Part shown: positions 35,175 to 44,614 of the stretch, in pieces
How positions within the stretch are numbered: the first letter of the stretch is position 1
Layout of the letters: every line of letters starts with the position of its first letter
Assembly: GCF_003259895.1 (NCBI RefSeq)
Contig: NZ_QLME01000007.1
Span: 1 to 64,000, forward strand
Direction: 5' to 3'
DNA from: Halanaerobium saccharolyticum
GTDB taxonomy: Bacteria; Bacillota; Halanaerobiia; Halanaerobiales; Halanaerobiaceae
DNA: 64,000 nt
Program-made: the position numbers and the translations under genes
The notes under the pieces: generated by a model
Told to the model about the DNA's origin: nothing
Seen by the model: the letters and a program-made list of their open reading frames with translations, nothing else
Database searches by the model: none

Positions 35175-35204
35175 AAAAACCTGGGTTCATGAACCCAGGT
35201 TTTT
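35175..35204. terminator. Bidirectional terminator after ytfJ
   Basis: AAAAACCTGGGTTC (35175-35188) and GAACCCAGGTTTTT (35191-35204) form a nearly perfect hairpin with a two-base loop, flanked by A and T runs. It ends ytfJ and, from the other side, the diguanylate cyclase gene whose stop codon it touches. Confidence 0.9.
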
Positions 35205-36745
35205 TAATCAACTTCCACTCTATTTCTACCATTCTGCTTAGCTCTATACAGTGCATCATCTGCCCTTTTTATCAAGTTATCAATATTTTCATCTGCAGAT
35301 ATTTCTGCCACTCCGAAACTGGCAGTTACATTTCTTTCATTAATAAAATTATATTTATCTATCTCTCTTCTTAATTTTTCAGCCAATTTTTCAGCAGACT
35401 TCAGATTATTTTCAGGAGCAATGACTACAAATTCTTCTCCACCCCAGCGGCCAAAATAATCACTTTTACGAATATTAGTATTTACTAAATTACTTAATTC
35501 CTTTAAAATTCTATCTCCTGTATTATGACCGTAATTATCATTGATAATCTTAAAATGATCAATATCAAAAATTATAAAGGAAAAAGTATTATTATACCTC
35601 TGATTGCGTTCATATTCTTTTTCCAGTATATTGGTTAAATCACGCCGGTTGCTTACCCCAGTCAGTTGATCATTGTGGGCCAGAAATCTCAATTTGTTAT
35701 TGTTAGCAAAAATAATGGTCAGTAAAATAATAGTTAGAACTAAAAAGATAAATGATATTTTAAATGTAGTAAAAAACTTTTGGTTTATAAAGTTAAGAGA
35801 TTCATCCTGCTGATAGCTAATTAGATAAGCTTTAGTGTTCCCATTAATACCCCTGATATTGATAAAGCTGCCTGTATAATAATTCCCATCAATTCTACTG
35901 GAAACTATAAAAGAATTTTCGGCTTCGGTTTGAGTAAGTAGTTCCCTTTTGTTTTCACGATTTATTTTTTTAATGATATTCAGGGGGATCTCATTATCCG
36001 GTTCCAGTAAACTATTATAAATTTCCTGGTCATAACTGTAGTTTTCAAAAACAGAAGAAGCTTTATAATTATTCTGTTCTTCAGAATAAGTTATCTCCTC
36101 TATCAGTTCATTTTTAATCATAAAGATTTTTGAACCACCAAAATTGCTCTTTAATAATTCAGTTACTGCCTGAAAAGACAAACTTAATTCCACCGAACCA
36201 ATATGCTGATTATTATAACTTAGAGGATAAATATAACGGTAACCGTCAATAATCCGACCTTCTTCAAAACCTACAAATTTCTTTTGTTCTGTATTTACAT
36301 ATTCCACACTTTCTCGAATTTCAAAAAGCTGATCACCATAGACTTCTGGGTTCTGCATTCTTAAAAAACTTGTACCATCCTTAAAATGAAAATGCAGCTG
36401 CCTAATATAGTATTTTTTCAAATCCTGATATAATGAGTCAATCTCAGATTTTAAATACAGGCGGTAGTTATCACGACGATCCTCAAATACCCAGCCATAA
36501 TAAAATATTCTTTTTAGTTTTGGACTGTTCAAAACATTATTATATACAGCATCTGCAGCAATATTATAAGTATTTAAAATTACATCAACCTCAGAGTTAA
36601 GTCTATTTAAACTTCTATTTAGAAAAAAATTTTCTTCATCAATTTTCTCGTAATAATTGTAGGAAACAAAGACAAAAAATATTATAATGACCAAAAATAG
36701 AGTCAACAAGTAGTATCTATTAGATAAAAAAACAAATTTTTTCAT
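35204..36745 (-). CDS. Sensor diguanylate cyclase with extracytoplasmic domain
   Basis: A 513-residue protein: an N-terminal membrane helix (residues about 8-30), a large extracytoplasmic region (about 35-315) of Cache-like character with HFHFKDGTSFLRMQNP and GYRYIYPLSYNNQHIGSVEL, a second membrane helix, and a C-terminal GGDEF domain with active motif GRWGGEEFVVIAP and DNYGHNTGD. It should make cyclic-di-GMP in response to an external ligand; HFHFKDG..SFLRM patterns occur in sensors related to the methyl-accepting type. The start is the ATG after AAGGATGGTAATA. The gene stands alone. Confidence 0.9.
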   Translation of the reverse strand: MKKFVFLSNRYYLLTLFLVIIIFFVFVSYNYYEKIDEENFFLNRSLNRLNSEVDVILNTYNIAADAVYNNVLNSPKLKRIFYYGWVFEDRRDNYRLYLKSEIDSLYQDLKKYYIRQLHFHFKDGTSFLRMQNPEVYGDQLFEIRESVEYVNTEQKKFVGFEEGRIIDGYRYIYPLSYNNQHIGSVELSLSFQAVTELLKSNFGGSKIFMIKNELIEEITYSEEQNNYKASSVFENYSYDQEIYNSLLEPDNEIPLNIIKKINRENKRELLTQTEAENSFIVSSRIDGNYYTGSFINIRGINGNTKAYLISYQQDESLNFINQKFFTTFKISFIFLVLTIILLTIIFANNNKLRFLAHNDQLTGVSNRRDLTNILEKEYERNQRYNNTFSFIIFDIDHFKIINDNYGHNTGDRILKELSNLVNTNIRKSDYFGRWGGEEFVVIAPENNLKSAEKLAEKLRREIDKYNFINERNVTASFGVAEISADENIDNLIKRADDALYRAKQNGRNRVEVD

Positions 36746-36822
36746 TATTACCATCCTTAATAAATTGCTTAAATTTAATTTGTAAGCATACATTAATTAT
36801 ATACTAAAAAGACGGTTAACTC

Positions 36823-36846
36823 AAAAAAAACAGCCCGTAAGGACTG
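36823..36846 (-). terminator. Terminator of the aldo/keto reductase gene
   Basis: CAGTCC and GGGCTG pair on the minus strand (one G-U pair), loop TTAC, followed by eight T (36823-36830). Confidence 0.7.
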
Positions 36847-36917
36847 CTTTTAAAAGAAAATCATTTATATAGTATTGAAATACAATACAGAACAAATATT
36901 ATTTTTAAACAAGATAA

Positions 36918-37874
36918 TTATATTTTTAGATTTTTAATAACTTTATCTGATTCTTGAGTTAAAGCAAGCATCTCTGCTTCAGTAAGTTCAAAATCTGCTG
37001 CTGCAGCATTTTCTCGGGCTTGTTTTTCATTTTTAGCCCCAACCAGCGCCGTTGTTATTCCAGGACGGTTTATTGACCAGTTAATCGCTGTCTGAGCAGG
37101 TGATTGATTATGCTTTTTAGCAATTTCTTCCAGCAGTCTGATCAGGCTCTGGGTCTGAGGCCAGTTTTCTTTTTTAAAAAATGGATAAAACCCTGATCGT
37201 TTATCTTTTTCATCATCAAACTGAGGTCTTTCTTTATATTTAGCACTTAAAATACCACCACCAAGGGTTCCATAACTCAATGCTCCCAGGTTATTATCTA
37301 TTAAATAAGTTGAAATTTCAGTTTCAATATCTCTCTTAAGTAAAGAATACTGAGGCTGTAAAGAAATTATATCTGTCATCCTGGAAATTTTGTCCAACAT
37401 ATCTATTTCAAAGTTACAGACTCCAAGATATTTGAATTTACCTTCTTTTTTTAATTTTAGCAGCGCTTCTACACTTTTTTCTAAAGGAGTGTCTGGATCC
37501 GGCCAGTGAATCTGATAAAGATTAACCTGCTCAACATTTAATCTCTGCAGAGAGGCTTCCAACTCTTTACGGATTCTTTTAGGACTTAAGTCTCTAATAT
37601 ATTTTGGCCCATCCCTGTGGGTTCCACACTTTGTAGCAAGAATAACTTTATCTCGTATTCCTTCTATTGCCTGTCCCACAACTTCTTCTGCATGGCCGGC
37701 ACCATAGGCAGGAGCAGTATCAATTAAATTTATTCCTGAATCAACAGCTGCTCTAATCGCTCTAATTGACTGCTGATCATCAACCTGACCGAAAGTATCA
37801 TTTCCATAAGCCCAGGTTCCAAGTCCAACAGCAGAAACTCTCAAATTAGAATTTCCAAGGTATCTGTATTTCAT
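36918..37874 (-). CDS. Aldo/keto reductase
   Basis: A 318-residue NAD(P)H-dependent oxidoreductase of the AKR fold. The catalytic tetrad is Asp52, Tyr57 (NLIDTAPAYGAG), Lys82 (LATKCG) and His123 (YQIHWPD). The C-terminal cofactor motif is TALVGAKNEKQARENAAAAD. Members reduce sugars, aldehydes or ketones; the particular substrate is not clear. AGGAGGCTAATA precedes the ATG. It follows the phosphohexomutase gene by 14 bp, so the two share a transcript. Confidence 0.92.
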   Translation of the reverse strand: MKYRYLGNSNLRVSAVGLGTWAYGNDTFGQVDDQQSIRAIRAAVDSGINLIDTAPAYGAGHAEEVVGQAIEGIRDKVILATKCGTHRDGPKYIRDLSPKRIRKELEASLQRLNVEQVNLYQIHWPDPDTPLEKSVEALLKLKKEGKFKYLGVCNFEIDMLDKISRMTDIISLQPQYSLLKRDIETEISTYLIDNNLGALSYGTLGGGILSAKYKERPQFDDEKDKRSGFYPFFKKENWPQTQSLIRLLEEIAKKHNQSPAQTAINWSINRPGITTALVGAKNEKQARENAAAADFELTEAEMLALTQESDKVIKNLKI

Positions 37875-37888
37875 TATTAGCCTCCTAA

Positions 37889-39415
37889 TTAATTTAAAGC
37901 CTCAAGTTTCAGTTTATTATAATTGCTTAAAAAATCTTTAATGTTTTCTAAAATTAAAGCTAAACTTTCTTTTTTATCACATTCCACATTTAAAACAACA
38001 ACCGGATCATGGAGTGACATTCTTAATAAAAACCAGTCATTACCACCACAGTTTACCCGTACTCCCTGATAATTTTTAGGGGCAATCTCCCATTCATCAA
38101 TTTCTTGAATAAATTTCTTTAAGTCAGCTAAAATCTGCTGACCGTATTCCTTAAATTCATTCAACTGGATTGTCATCCTATATTCCTCTTTGATATTTGC
38201 TTCTTCTAAATCTGCAATTAGTTCCCCAATTTTTCGGTTTTCTGCTGCCTTTAAATTGGCCATCTTAATCAGAACTTTGGCCACCAGATAAGCTCCATCA
38301 TCTAGAAAATAATTTTCTTTAAAAGCAGCATGACCTGAAGTTTCAATAGCCAGAGGTGCAGTAACTCCTTCTGTTTCCAGTCTTTTAGCCTCATTTATTA
38401 CATTTTTATAACCTCTTTTAAAGCGGTGATGAACTCCACCTAATTTATCTTCAATAAACTGCTTGAGCCCAACCGAAGTTACAGAATCAGTAACAATAGT
38501 TGCACCGGGATTATTTTCTAAAACAATTGTTGCAGCCAGAGCAATTAATTTATTGCGATTTATTTCCTGACCACTGCTGTCGACCACTGCTGCCCGATCA
38601 ACATCAGTATCAAAAATAATTCCTAAATCAGCTTCATTTTCTAAAACTGCTTTCTGAATCGAATGCATCGCTTCTTTATCTTCAGGATTAGGAGCGTGAT
38701 TGGGGAAATTACCATCAGGTCTTAAAAATTGACTTCCTTTAGTATCTGCACCCAGAGCCTCCAGAATTTTTTCGACAAAAAACCCACCCGAACCATTACC
38801 AGCATCAACTATAATTTTAAAATCAGCCAGTGGCTGTTTCTGATCAACATCTGAACTTAAATTTTCTCGGATTACTTCTTTTATATGTTCTGCATAATCA
38901 GAAATTAAATCTATTTTATTTAAAGAGTCAATTGTTGGCAGTTCTTTTTCAAAAAATTGATCTTCTTTCTCAGCTGCAATATTCAAGATTTCTATTACAT
39001 TTTCTTTTTCCAGTCCACCACTGCGGATAAAAAATTTAAAACCATTTTTATCATATGGGAGGTGACTGGCGGTAATCATAATTGCTCCATCATACTGATG
39101 CCCATCCAGGACTGTCGACATAAACATTGCTGGAGTTGAAGCCAGACCAGCACTGTAAACATCGGCACCGGCAAGTTTCATTCCTCTGGCAAGTGCAGCT
39201 TCAAGTCTATCAGCACTTAACCTGGAATCATGACCAACTGCCAGTTCAATTTCCTGACTTTCTTTATTTAAACTATCTTCAAGCCACTTAACAAAAGAAA
39301 ATCCAATTCCTACTGCAGCCTCATCTGTCAAATTAGCTTCTTTTCCTTCAGTCGCTATTGCCTTACCTCTAACATCGGTCCCACTAAGAAGTTTTTCCCA
39401 TTTTATTTTTGACAT
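37889..39415 (-). CDS. Phosphomannomutase/phosphoglucomutase
   Basis: A 508-residue alpha-D-phosphohexomutase. The active-site phosphoserine loop is ITASHLPYDKNGFKFF, the metal loop is FDTDVDRAAVVD, the sugar-specificity loop is AIETSGHAAFKEN, and the phosphate-binding part is near the C-terminus (RVNCGGNDWFLLRMSLHDPV). It interconverts hexose 1- and 6-phosphates for envelope sugars or glycogen. The N-terminal form (LLSGTDVRGKAIAT) is like the PMM/PGM branch also found in plants rather than GlmM. The start is the ATG after GGAGTGATTATA. It is followed by the aldo/keto reductase gene. Confidence 0.92.
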   Translation of the reverse strand: MSKIKWEKLLSGTDVRGKAIATEGKEANLTDEAAVGIGFSFVKWLEDSLNKESQEIELAVGHDSRLSADRLEAALARGMKLAGADVYSAGLASTPAMFMSTVLDGHQYDGAIMITASHLPYDKNGFKFFIRSGGLEKENVIEILNIAAEKEDQFFEKELPTIDSLNKIDLISDYAEHIKEVIRENLSSDVDQKQPLADFKIIVDAGNGSGGFFVEKILEALGADTKGSQFLRPDGNFPNHAPNPEDKEAMHSIQKAVLENEADLGIIFDTDVDRAAVVDSSGQEINRNKLIALAATIVLENNPGATIVTDSVTSVGLKQFIEDKLGGVHHRFKRGYKNVINEAKRLETEGVTAPLAIETSGHAAFKENYFLDDGAYLVAKVLIKMANLKAAENRKIGELIADLEEANIKEEYRMTIQLNEFKEYGQQILADLKKFIQEIDEWEIAPKNYQGVRVNCGGNDWFLLRMSLHDPVVVLNVECDKKESLALILENIKDFLSNYNKLKLEALN

Positions 39416-39510
39416 TATAATCACTCCATTTTATTTTTTCATTTTTAACCTGCTGCATTGTTAAATCTTTTTCATACAACAAATTCTGAAAAGTTTATTT
39501 TTCCCTGCAG

Positions 39511-41238
39511 TTAAAAAACTCTTGTTATTTGAAATTCACTCAAAGGTTTATTTAAAAGAAAGCCCTGCAGATAATCACAGTTATGATCTTCTAAATAATG
39601 AAGCTGTTCTACAGTTTCGACCCCTTCAGCAACTACCTTAATCCCCCACTGATGTGCCATTTCGATTATTGGCGGAACCATCATTTTTTCATGATCAGCT
39701 TTGTATGAAATTAGATCAATAAAGGCTTTATCAATTTTTAGAACATCAAGTGGGATGTGCTGTAAATAACTTAAGGAAGCATAACCAGTTCCAAAATCAT
39801 CCATGGCGATACTGATTCCCAGCTCCTTCAGCTTATATAAAACATCAATTACATATTCCTGGTCAGAAATAAAGAGAGATTCCGTAATTTCAAATTCAAG
39901 TTTAAACCCATCTATTCTTTCTTTTGTGATTATATCTTTAACTTGATCAACAAAATCAGGATCTGTCAGCTGCACAACAGAAATATTTATCGATAAAACC
40001 GGCTCATCTTTAAAGTCAGTTTTCATATTTTTAAATTTATAAATAGCTGTTTTTATAACCCAGTTCCCAATTTTTTTAATCAAACCTGTCTGCTCAGCGA
40101 CAGGTATAAAACGAACAGGACTAATTGTACCCAGTTCTGGTGAATGCCATCTAATTAATGCCTCAAAACCTCGTAATTTTTTTCCATCAGTTTTATACTG
40201 TGGCTGAAATAAAAGATGGAATTCTTCGTTTTGAATTGCCTTTTTCAAAGAATCTTCCATCTGAACACCAGCAACTACATCCTTTTCCATATTTTTTGCA
40301 AAATATTCTATTTCATTTTCCATACTATTTTTAGCTTTATACATTGCTATATCTGCACTTCTAATAATTTCCTTGCTGTTTTTACCATCTTCAGGAAAAG
40401 ATGAAATCCCAAAATTGCTGCTCAAAATTATTTCTCTATTTTCATATTTATATGGTTTTTCCAGCTCTCTTTTAATTTTTCTAATATATCTTTTTAATTC
40501 TTTTTGAGATAACTCTCGCTGTACTACTACAGCAAATTCATCACCACCAAGCCGCCCCGTCAGATCATTTTCATTAATATTCTTATGTAATCTGGCAGCT
40601 ATTTCCTGTAATATAAAATCTCCAATCTCATAACCCCAGGACTCATTAATTTTTTTGAAATTTTTAAAATCAATAAATATTAGTTTGTAGTTAATTGATT
40701 CCGATTCTGACATTGAAGAAAGATAATCGAGCCTCTCAATTATCATCTCTCTATTAGCAATCTCAGTTAAGTTATCATAATAAGCCATATATTTTAATTT
40801 TTTCTTTTCTTTAGTTAGTTCTTCAACCTTTAAATTTATTTCCTGCTGATAATTATAAATAAAATACATAATAATTAAAACAGTAGTATAAGCTATCACA
40901 CCAGGCAGATATAAGATTGTTTTTTCAATAATCATATTTGCTGCTATTGAAGAAAAAGAAAAAATATTCAAAATCAGAGCAGCAGTGAATCCTTTTACAC
41001 CAAAATTCAAAGTCAAATAAAAAAGTATAATTATCTGAAACTGAGCCAGAATTCCCCTCACACTATCAGCCGAAGGGCCAAGAGTAAATAATTTTAAAGA
41101 GTTACTGAGTATCAAAGAAATTGCAAAAAGAAGATAAATGCTAATTAAAAAACTAAATAATTTGTTATTTTTACAATCTCTGATTTTTATATTTTTTATT
41201 TCATTTTTCAAAAAAGCACTCATCGATTTTTTAGTCAT
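39511..41238 (-). CDS. Membrane GGDEF-EAL protein
   Basis: A 575-residue protein with about four to five N-terminal membrane helices (to residue about 120), a coiled linker, a GGDEF domain with intact RLGGDEFAVVV, and an EAL domain with FEALIRW, SINISVVQL, EFEITESLF, AMDDFGTGYASLSYL, LKIDKAF and VVAEGVET. Both activities could be real, so it may be bifunctional or switch between making and breaking cyclic-di-GMP. The start is the ATG after GGCAGGTTATAAG, a weak ribosome site; an earlier codon ten residues upstream is possible. It precedes the phosphohexomutase gene by 95 bp. Confidence 0.92.
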   Translation of the reverse strand: MTKKSMSAFLKNEIKNIKIRDCKNNKLFSFLISIYLLFAISLILSNSLKLFTLGPSADSVRGILAQFQIIILFYLTLNFGVKGFTAALILNIFSFSSIAANMIIEKTILYLPGVIAYTTVLIIMYFIYNYQQEINLKVEELTKEKKKLKYMAYYDNLTEIANREMIIERLDYLSSMSESESINYKLIFIDFKNFKKINESWGYEIGDFILQEIAARLHKNINENDLTGRLGGDEFAVVVQRELSQKELKRYIRKIKRELEKPYKYENREIILSSNFGISSFPEDGKNSKEIIRSADIAMYKAKNSMENEIEYFAKNMEKDVVAGVQMEDSLKKAIQNEEFHLLFQPQYKTDGKKLRGFEALIRWHSPELGTISPVRFIPVAEQTGLIKKIGNWVIKTAIYKFKNMKTDFKDEPVLSINISVVQLTDPDFVDQVKDIITKERIDGFKLEFEITESLFISDQEYVIDVLYKLKELGISIAMDDFGTGYASLSYLQHIPLDVLKIDKAFIDLISYKADHEKMMVPPIIEMAHQWGIKVVAEGVETVEQLHYLEDHNCDYLQGFLLNKPLSEFQITRVF

Positions 41239-41334
41239 CTTATAACCTGCCTTTAAAAGTAATATCATTCACTTTATAGTATATCTAATCCTGAAGCTTA
41301 AATCAATATCATTTAGGGTAAATGTACTTTTTAA

Positions 41335-41363
41335 AATAAAAAAATCCCCTCAGAAAGGGATTT
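41335..41363 (-). terminator. Terminator of the rubrerythrin-like gene
   Basis: AAATCCC (41342-41348) and GGGATTT (41357-41363) pair; the minus-strand side continues in a T-run. It is about 65 bp past the stop codon. Confidence 0.75.
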
Positions 41364-41429
41364 ACTTAAAACCTATTTTCTAAAGGGATTTAAAAAATCT
41401 AAATATCTAATTGTTTAATATTGAATATT

Positions 41430-41855
41430 TTAGGCAAAGTATCTATCTAAAATACCCTGAAGCATTTGAGCATGACGGGCTTCATCTCGAGACGACTCAT
41501 TAAAATATGAGGCAGCTGCTTCAAGTCCCAACTCTTCTGCTTTATCTGCAGCACCTTTTTTACCTTTATTGGCACCCTGTTCGCCTTTAAGCATTTCTTC
41601 GATATTTTCTTTAGTACTCTCAGAAATCATTCCATTTAATTCAGCAAAGTGAGAGGCATGCTCTGCTTCTTCCCAGGCAATTCTTTTCAGCACTTCTGCA
41701 ACTTCTGCATAACCTTCTCTCTGTGCCTGACGAGCCATAGCCAGATAAAGTCCTGCTTCCTCTGTTTCACCCTCAAAATTCATCTTGACTGAATCTTCAA
41801 CCTCTGTACCTTCAGTAAGTCCTAATTCAACTTCATGATCAAATTTTAAATCCAT
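41430..41855 (-). CDS. Rubrerythrin-like ferritin-fold protein
   Basis: A 141-residue four-helix ferritin-like protein with two carboxylate-His iron motifs: [20 protein letters not shown] with EEAEHASHF, and [13 protein letters not shown] near the end. It lacks the rubredoxin domain of classical rubrerythrin, so another protein must pass electrons to it. Such proteins remove hydrogen peroxide in anaerobes. The sequence has an unusual acidic N-terminal stretch ([14 protein letters not shown]) before the first helix. GAGGAGGAATACATA precedes the ATG, and a strong sigma-A promoter with an overlapping inverted repeat lies upstream, as expected for a stress-controlled gene. Confidence 0.9.
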   Translation of the reverse strand: MDLKFDHEVELGLTEGTEVEDSVKMNFEGETEEAGLYLAMARQAQREGYAEVAEVLKRIAWEEAEHASHFAELNGMISESTKENIEEMLKGEQGANKGKKGAADKAEELGLEAAASYFNESSRDEARHAQMLQGILDRYFA

Positions 41856-41907
41856 TATGTATTCCTCCTCTTAATTTTTGATACTATAAAAAATCTAATT
41901 GATAATT

Positions 41908-41948
41908 ATTACTATTAATATTATAAGTAATTATTCTTGATAAGTCAA
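41908..41948 (-). promoter_or_regulatory. Promoter and inverted repeat of the rubrerythrin-like gene
   Basis: On the minus strand TTGACT (41943-41948) and TATAAT (41920-41925) with a 17-bp spacer. ATTACT (41908-41913) and AGTAAT (41926-41931) form an inverted repeat overlapping the -10, a place where a repressor such as PerR could act. The match to the PerR box is imperfect. Confidence 0.6.
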
Positions 41949-42097
41949 GAGGATTTTATAATTTTTTTGGATAATTTAAAAAAGGATATTACCCCAGCAG
42001 AGTAATATCCTTAACTTGCTTCTATAAAAACTACCGCTTAGTTAATTATATCAGATTTATTACTTCAATTAATAATCTACATAACTAAATAATTATT

Positions 42098-42562
42098 TTA
42101 GCCAATTTCTTTGAAAAGACTTACCATTTCAATCAGCGAAACTGCAGCATCATAACCTTTATTTCCTGATTTCGTTCCGGCTCTGGAAATTGCCTGCTCA
42201 ATTGTATCAGTTGTCAACACTCCAAAAATTACAGGCTTTTCAGTATCCAGACCCGCTTTAGCAACTCCTTTTGAAACCTCTGCTGAAACATAATCAAAGT
42301 GTGGAGTTTCACCTCTAATTACTGCTCCCAGCGCTATAATACCATCATATTCTTCTTTATCTGCCAGCTTTTTTGCAGTTAGCGGAATCTCAAATGCTCC
42401 CGGCACCCAGACTACATCAATATTAGCTTCATCCATTCCATGCCTTTTTAGGGCATCTACTGCTCCTTCAAGCAGTTTCCCGGAAATAAATTCATTAAAA
42501 CGTCCAACAATTATTGCAGTCTTTATTCCCTGTGCATTTAGTTTTCCTTCAATAGTTTTCAT
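42098..42562 (-). CDS. ribH: 6,7-dimethyl-8-ribityllumazine synthase
   Basis: A 154-residue lumazine synthase, normal length. It has [56 protein letters not shown] and [12 protein letters not shown], with the catalytic His in the TPHFDYV loop. It joins the RibBA and RibD products, and assembles into shells of many subunits. AAAAAGGAGAATGATAAAAA precedes the ATG. It ends the rib operon, 89 bp after ribBA; the gap contains a perfect 12-bp GGTACC palindrome. Confidence 0.97.
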   Translation of the reverse strand: MKTIEGKLNAQGIKTAIIVGRFNEFISGKLLEGAVDALKRHGMDEANIDVVWVPGAFEIPLTAKKLADKEEYDGIIALGAVIRGETPHFDYVSAEVSKGVAKAGLDTEKPVIFGVLTTDTIEQAISRAGTKSGNKGYDAAVSLIEMVSLFKEIG

Positions 42563-42600
42563 TTTTTATCATTCTCCTTTTTATGTGATTAATTTCTTTT

Positions 42601-42637
42601 GTACCAGGTACCAGAAATCGTTTTCGGTACCTGGTAC
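42601..42637. repeat. GGTACC-type palindrome between ribBA and ribH
   Basis: GTACCAGGTACC (42601-42612) and GGTACCTGGTAC (42626-42637) are perfect inverted arms around a 13-base loop. It resembles the pflB-pflA palindrome at 11609-11649. There is no T-run, so it is not a terminator. Confidence 0.8.
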
Positions 42638-42651
42638 TTATAAATCGGTAG

Positions 42652-43842
42652 CTATAAATCTAGAAGGTGGCCCATTTTATCTTTTTTTACTTTAAGATAA
42701 AATTCATTCTCTTTGTTAGGATCAATTTCTAAGGGCACTCTCTCACTTACTTTGAGTCCATAACCTTCAAGGCCAACAATTTTAGTTGGGTTATTCGTCA
42801 GCAGGCGGATAGTTGAAAGACCAAGATCCGAAAGTATCTGAGCTCCAATTCCATAATTTCTTAAATCAGGGTCAAACCCTAAAGCGACATTTGCTTCTAC
42901 AGTATCCATTCCCTGATCCTGCAGTTGATAGGCTTTAATTTTATTGACAAGTCCAATACCCCGGCCTTCCTGCCGCATGTAGAGAACAACTCCTTTACCT
43001 GCATCTTCAATTAGCTGGAGAGCTGCTGCCAGCTGTTCTCCACAGTCACAGCGTTTAGAGCCAAATATATCACCAGTTATACACTGGGAATGTACCCGAA
43101 CCAGCACATCATCTTTATTTTTTATATCACCTTTTATAATAGCAATATGTTCTTTATCATCGACTTTAGTTGTATAAACCTTAATTTTAAAATCACCAAA
43201 TTCAGTTGGTAATTGGGCCTCAGCAGCCAGATTGATCAGTTTATCCTTTTCTTTTCTGTATTTAATTAAGTCTTCAATTGAAATTAGTTTTAAATCATGT
43301 TTGCTGGCAAATTCTTCAAGATAAGGTAAGCGCCCCATTTCTCCATCTTCTTTAATAATCTCGCAGATTACCCCTGCTGGTTTTAGTCCTGCCAGTCTGG
43401 CTAAATCAACTGCTGCCTCAGTATGACCAGCTCTTCTTAAAACCCCTCCTTTTTTTGCAACTAGAGGAAAAACATGACCGGGACGCATAAAATCTTCCGC
43501 CTTCGAGTCTAAATCAACTAATTTCTGGATAGTAAGGGCTCTCTCCTGAGCTGAAATACCAGTTGTTACATTCTGATGATCAACTGAGACAGTAAAGGCA
43601 GTCCCATGAGTTTCAGTGTTTTTATCTACCATCATTGGTAAATTAAGATTTTTAATAACTTCTTCTTCCAGGGGAGTACAGACCAGACCTCTTGCTTCTT
43701 TAATCATAAAGTTTATAGATTCCTGATCCACTTTTTCGGCAGCCATTAACAGGTCACCCTCATTTTCCCGATCCTCATCATCAACTACCACTACCATTTT
43801 TCCCGCTTTAATATCTTCTATTGCAGCTTCTATTTTATCCAT
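42652..43842 (-). CDS. ribBA: Bifunctional 3,4-DHBP synthase/GTP cyclohydrolase II
   Basis: A 396-residue fusion. Residues 1-200 are dihydroxybutanone-phosphate synthase ([38 protein letters not shown]). The rest is GTP cyclohydrolase II, with the zinc cysteines in [18 protein letters not shown], the catalytic stretch [18 protein letters not shown], and [18 protein letters not shown]. It supplies both starting branches of riboflavin synthesis. AAAGGAGAATTGAG precedes the ATG. Third gene of the operon behind the FMN riboswitch. Confidence 0.97.
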   Translation of the reverse strand: MDKIEAAIEDIKAGKMVVVVDDEDRENEGDLLMAAEKVDQESINFMIKEARGLVCTPLEEEVIKNLNLPMMVDKNTETHGTAFTVSVDHQNVTTGISAQERALTIQKLVDLDSKAEDFMRPGHVFPLVAKKGGVLRRAGHTEAAVDLARLAGLKPAGVICEIIKEDGEMGRLPYLEEFASKHDLKLISIEDLIKYRKEKDKLINLAAEAQLPTEFGDFKIKVYTTKVDDKEHIAIIKGDIKNKDDVLVRVHSQCITGDIFGSKRCDCGEQLAAALQLIEDAGKGVVLYMRQEGRGIGLVNKIKAYQLQDQGMDTVEANVALGFDPDLRNYGIGAQILSDLGLSTIRLLTNNPTKIVGLEGYGLKVSERVPLEIDPNKENEFYLKVKKDKMGHLLDL

Positions 43843-43908
43843 CTCAATTCTCCTTTCGGATAAAAAATAATATTTTAATTTTTTTGCTTTCTGTATTTGA
43901 ATTAATTT

Positions 43909-44562
43909 TTAAATAAATCCGTTTTCTGCTAAAAAGTTTTTTGACATCTCAGATTTTGACTGCTTTGTCCCCTTAATATTTGCCAGCATTTTATAAACAT
44001 ATTTACCAAGCATATCAGTTTCGATATTAACTCTGTCACCTGCAGCCAGCATTGATAAATTTGTTTCGGACCAACTTTCTGGAATCAGTGATACTTTTAA
44101 AATATTATTATCAATCCCCATTACAGTCAAGCTGACTCCATTTAAAGCAATAGAACCCTTATACACAATAAATTTTTCTGTTTCCTGATCTACTTCCAGC
44201 TCAATAAGCCGGGCATTATCTTCACTTTTAATTGTCTTTACTACAGCTGTGTCGTCAACATGTCCGGTAACAAAATGACCACCTATAAAATCATCAGGTC
44301 TTAATGACTGCTCTAAATTTACAACTGAACCCTGATGCAGTCCACCTAAATTGGTTGCCTTAAGTGTCTCCGGCATCACATCTGCTCTAAAATAATCACT
44401 GCCAAAATCAACTACAGTCAAACAGATCCCATTAACTGCAATGCTGTCTCCTTTTTTTAGACTGGATAAAACTTTTTCTGCCCGAATTTCCAGCTGATAT
44501 TTGCTGCTGCCTTTATATTTTCTTAAAAATTTCCCTTTTTCCTGAATTATACCGGTAAACAA
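43909..44562 (-). CDS. ribE: Riboflavin synthase, alpha subunit
   Basis: A 217-residue protein with the two repeated lumazine-binding halves: the first has VNGICLTVVDFGSDYF and GGHFVTGHVD, the second ALNGVSLTVMGIDNN. Riboflavin synthases almost always begin MFTGII; here the TTG at 44562 followed by TTTACCGG gives exactly that start, five bases after GGGGGTGG. An in-frame GTG three codons earlier lies in the ribosome site. It dismutates two lumazines to riboflavin. Second gene of the rib operon. Confidence 0.95.
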   Translation of the reverse strand: MFTGIIQEKGKFLRKYKGSSKYQLEIRAEKVLSSLKKGDSIAVNGICLTVVDFGSDYFRADVMPETLKATNLGGLHQGSVVNLEQSLRPDDFIGGHFVTGHVDDTAVVKTIKSEDNARLIELEVDQETEKFIVYKGSIALNGVSLTVMGIDNNILKVSLIPESWSETNLSMLAAGDRVNIETDMLGKYVYKMLANIKGTKQSKSEMSKNFLAENGFI

Positions 44563-44614
44563 ATTTTCCACCCCCAGGTTAAAATAACAAATCTAAAAAA
44601 GTATTATGACCTTA

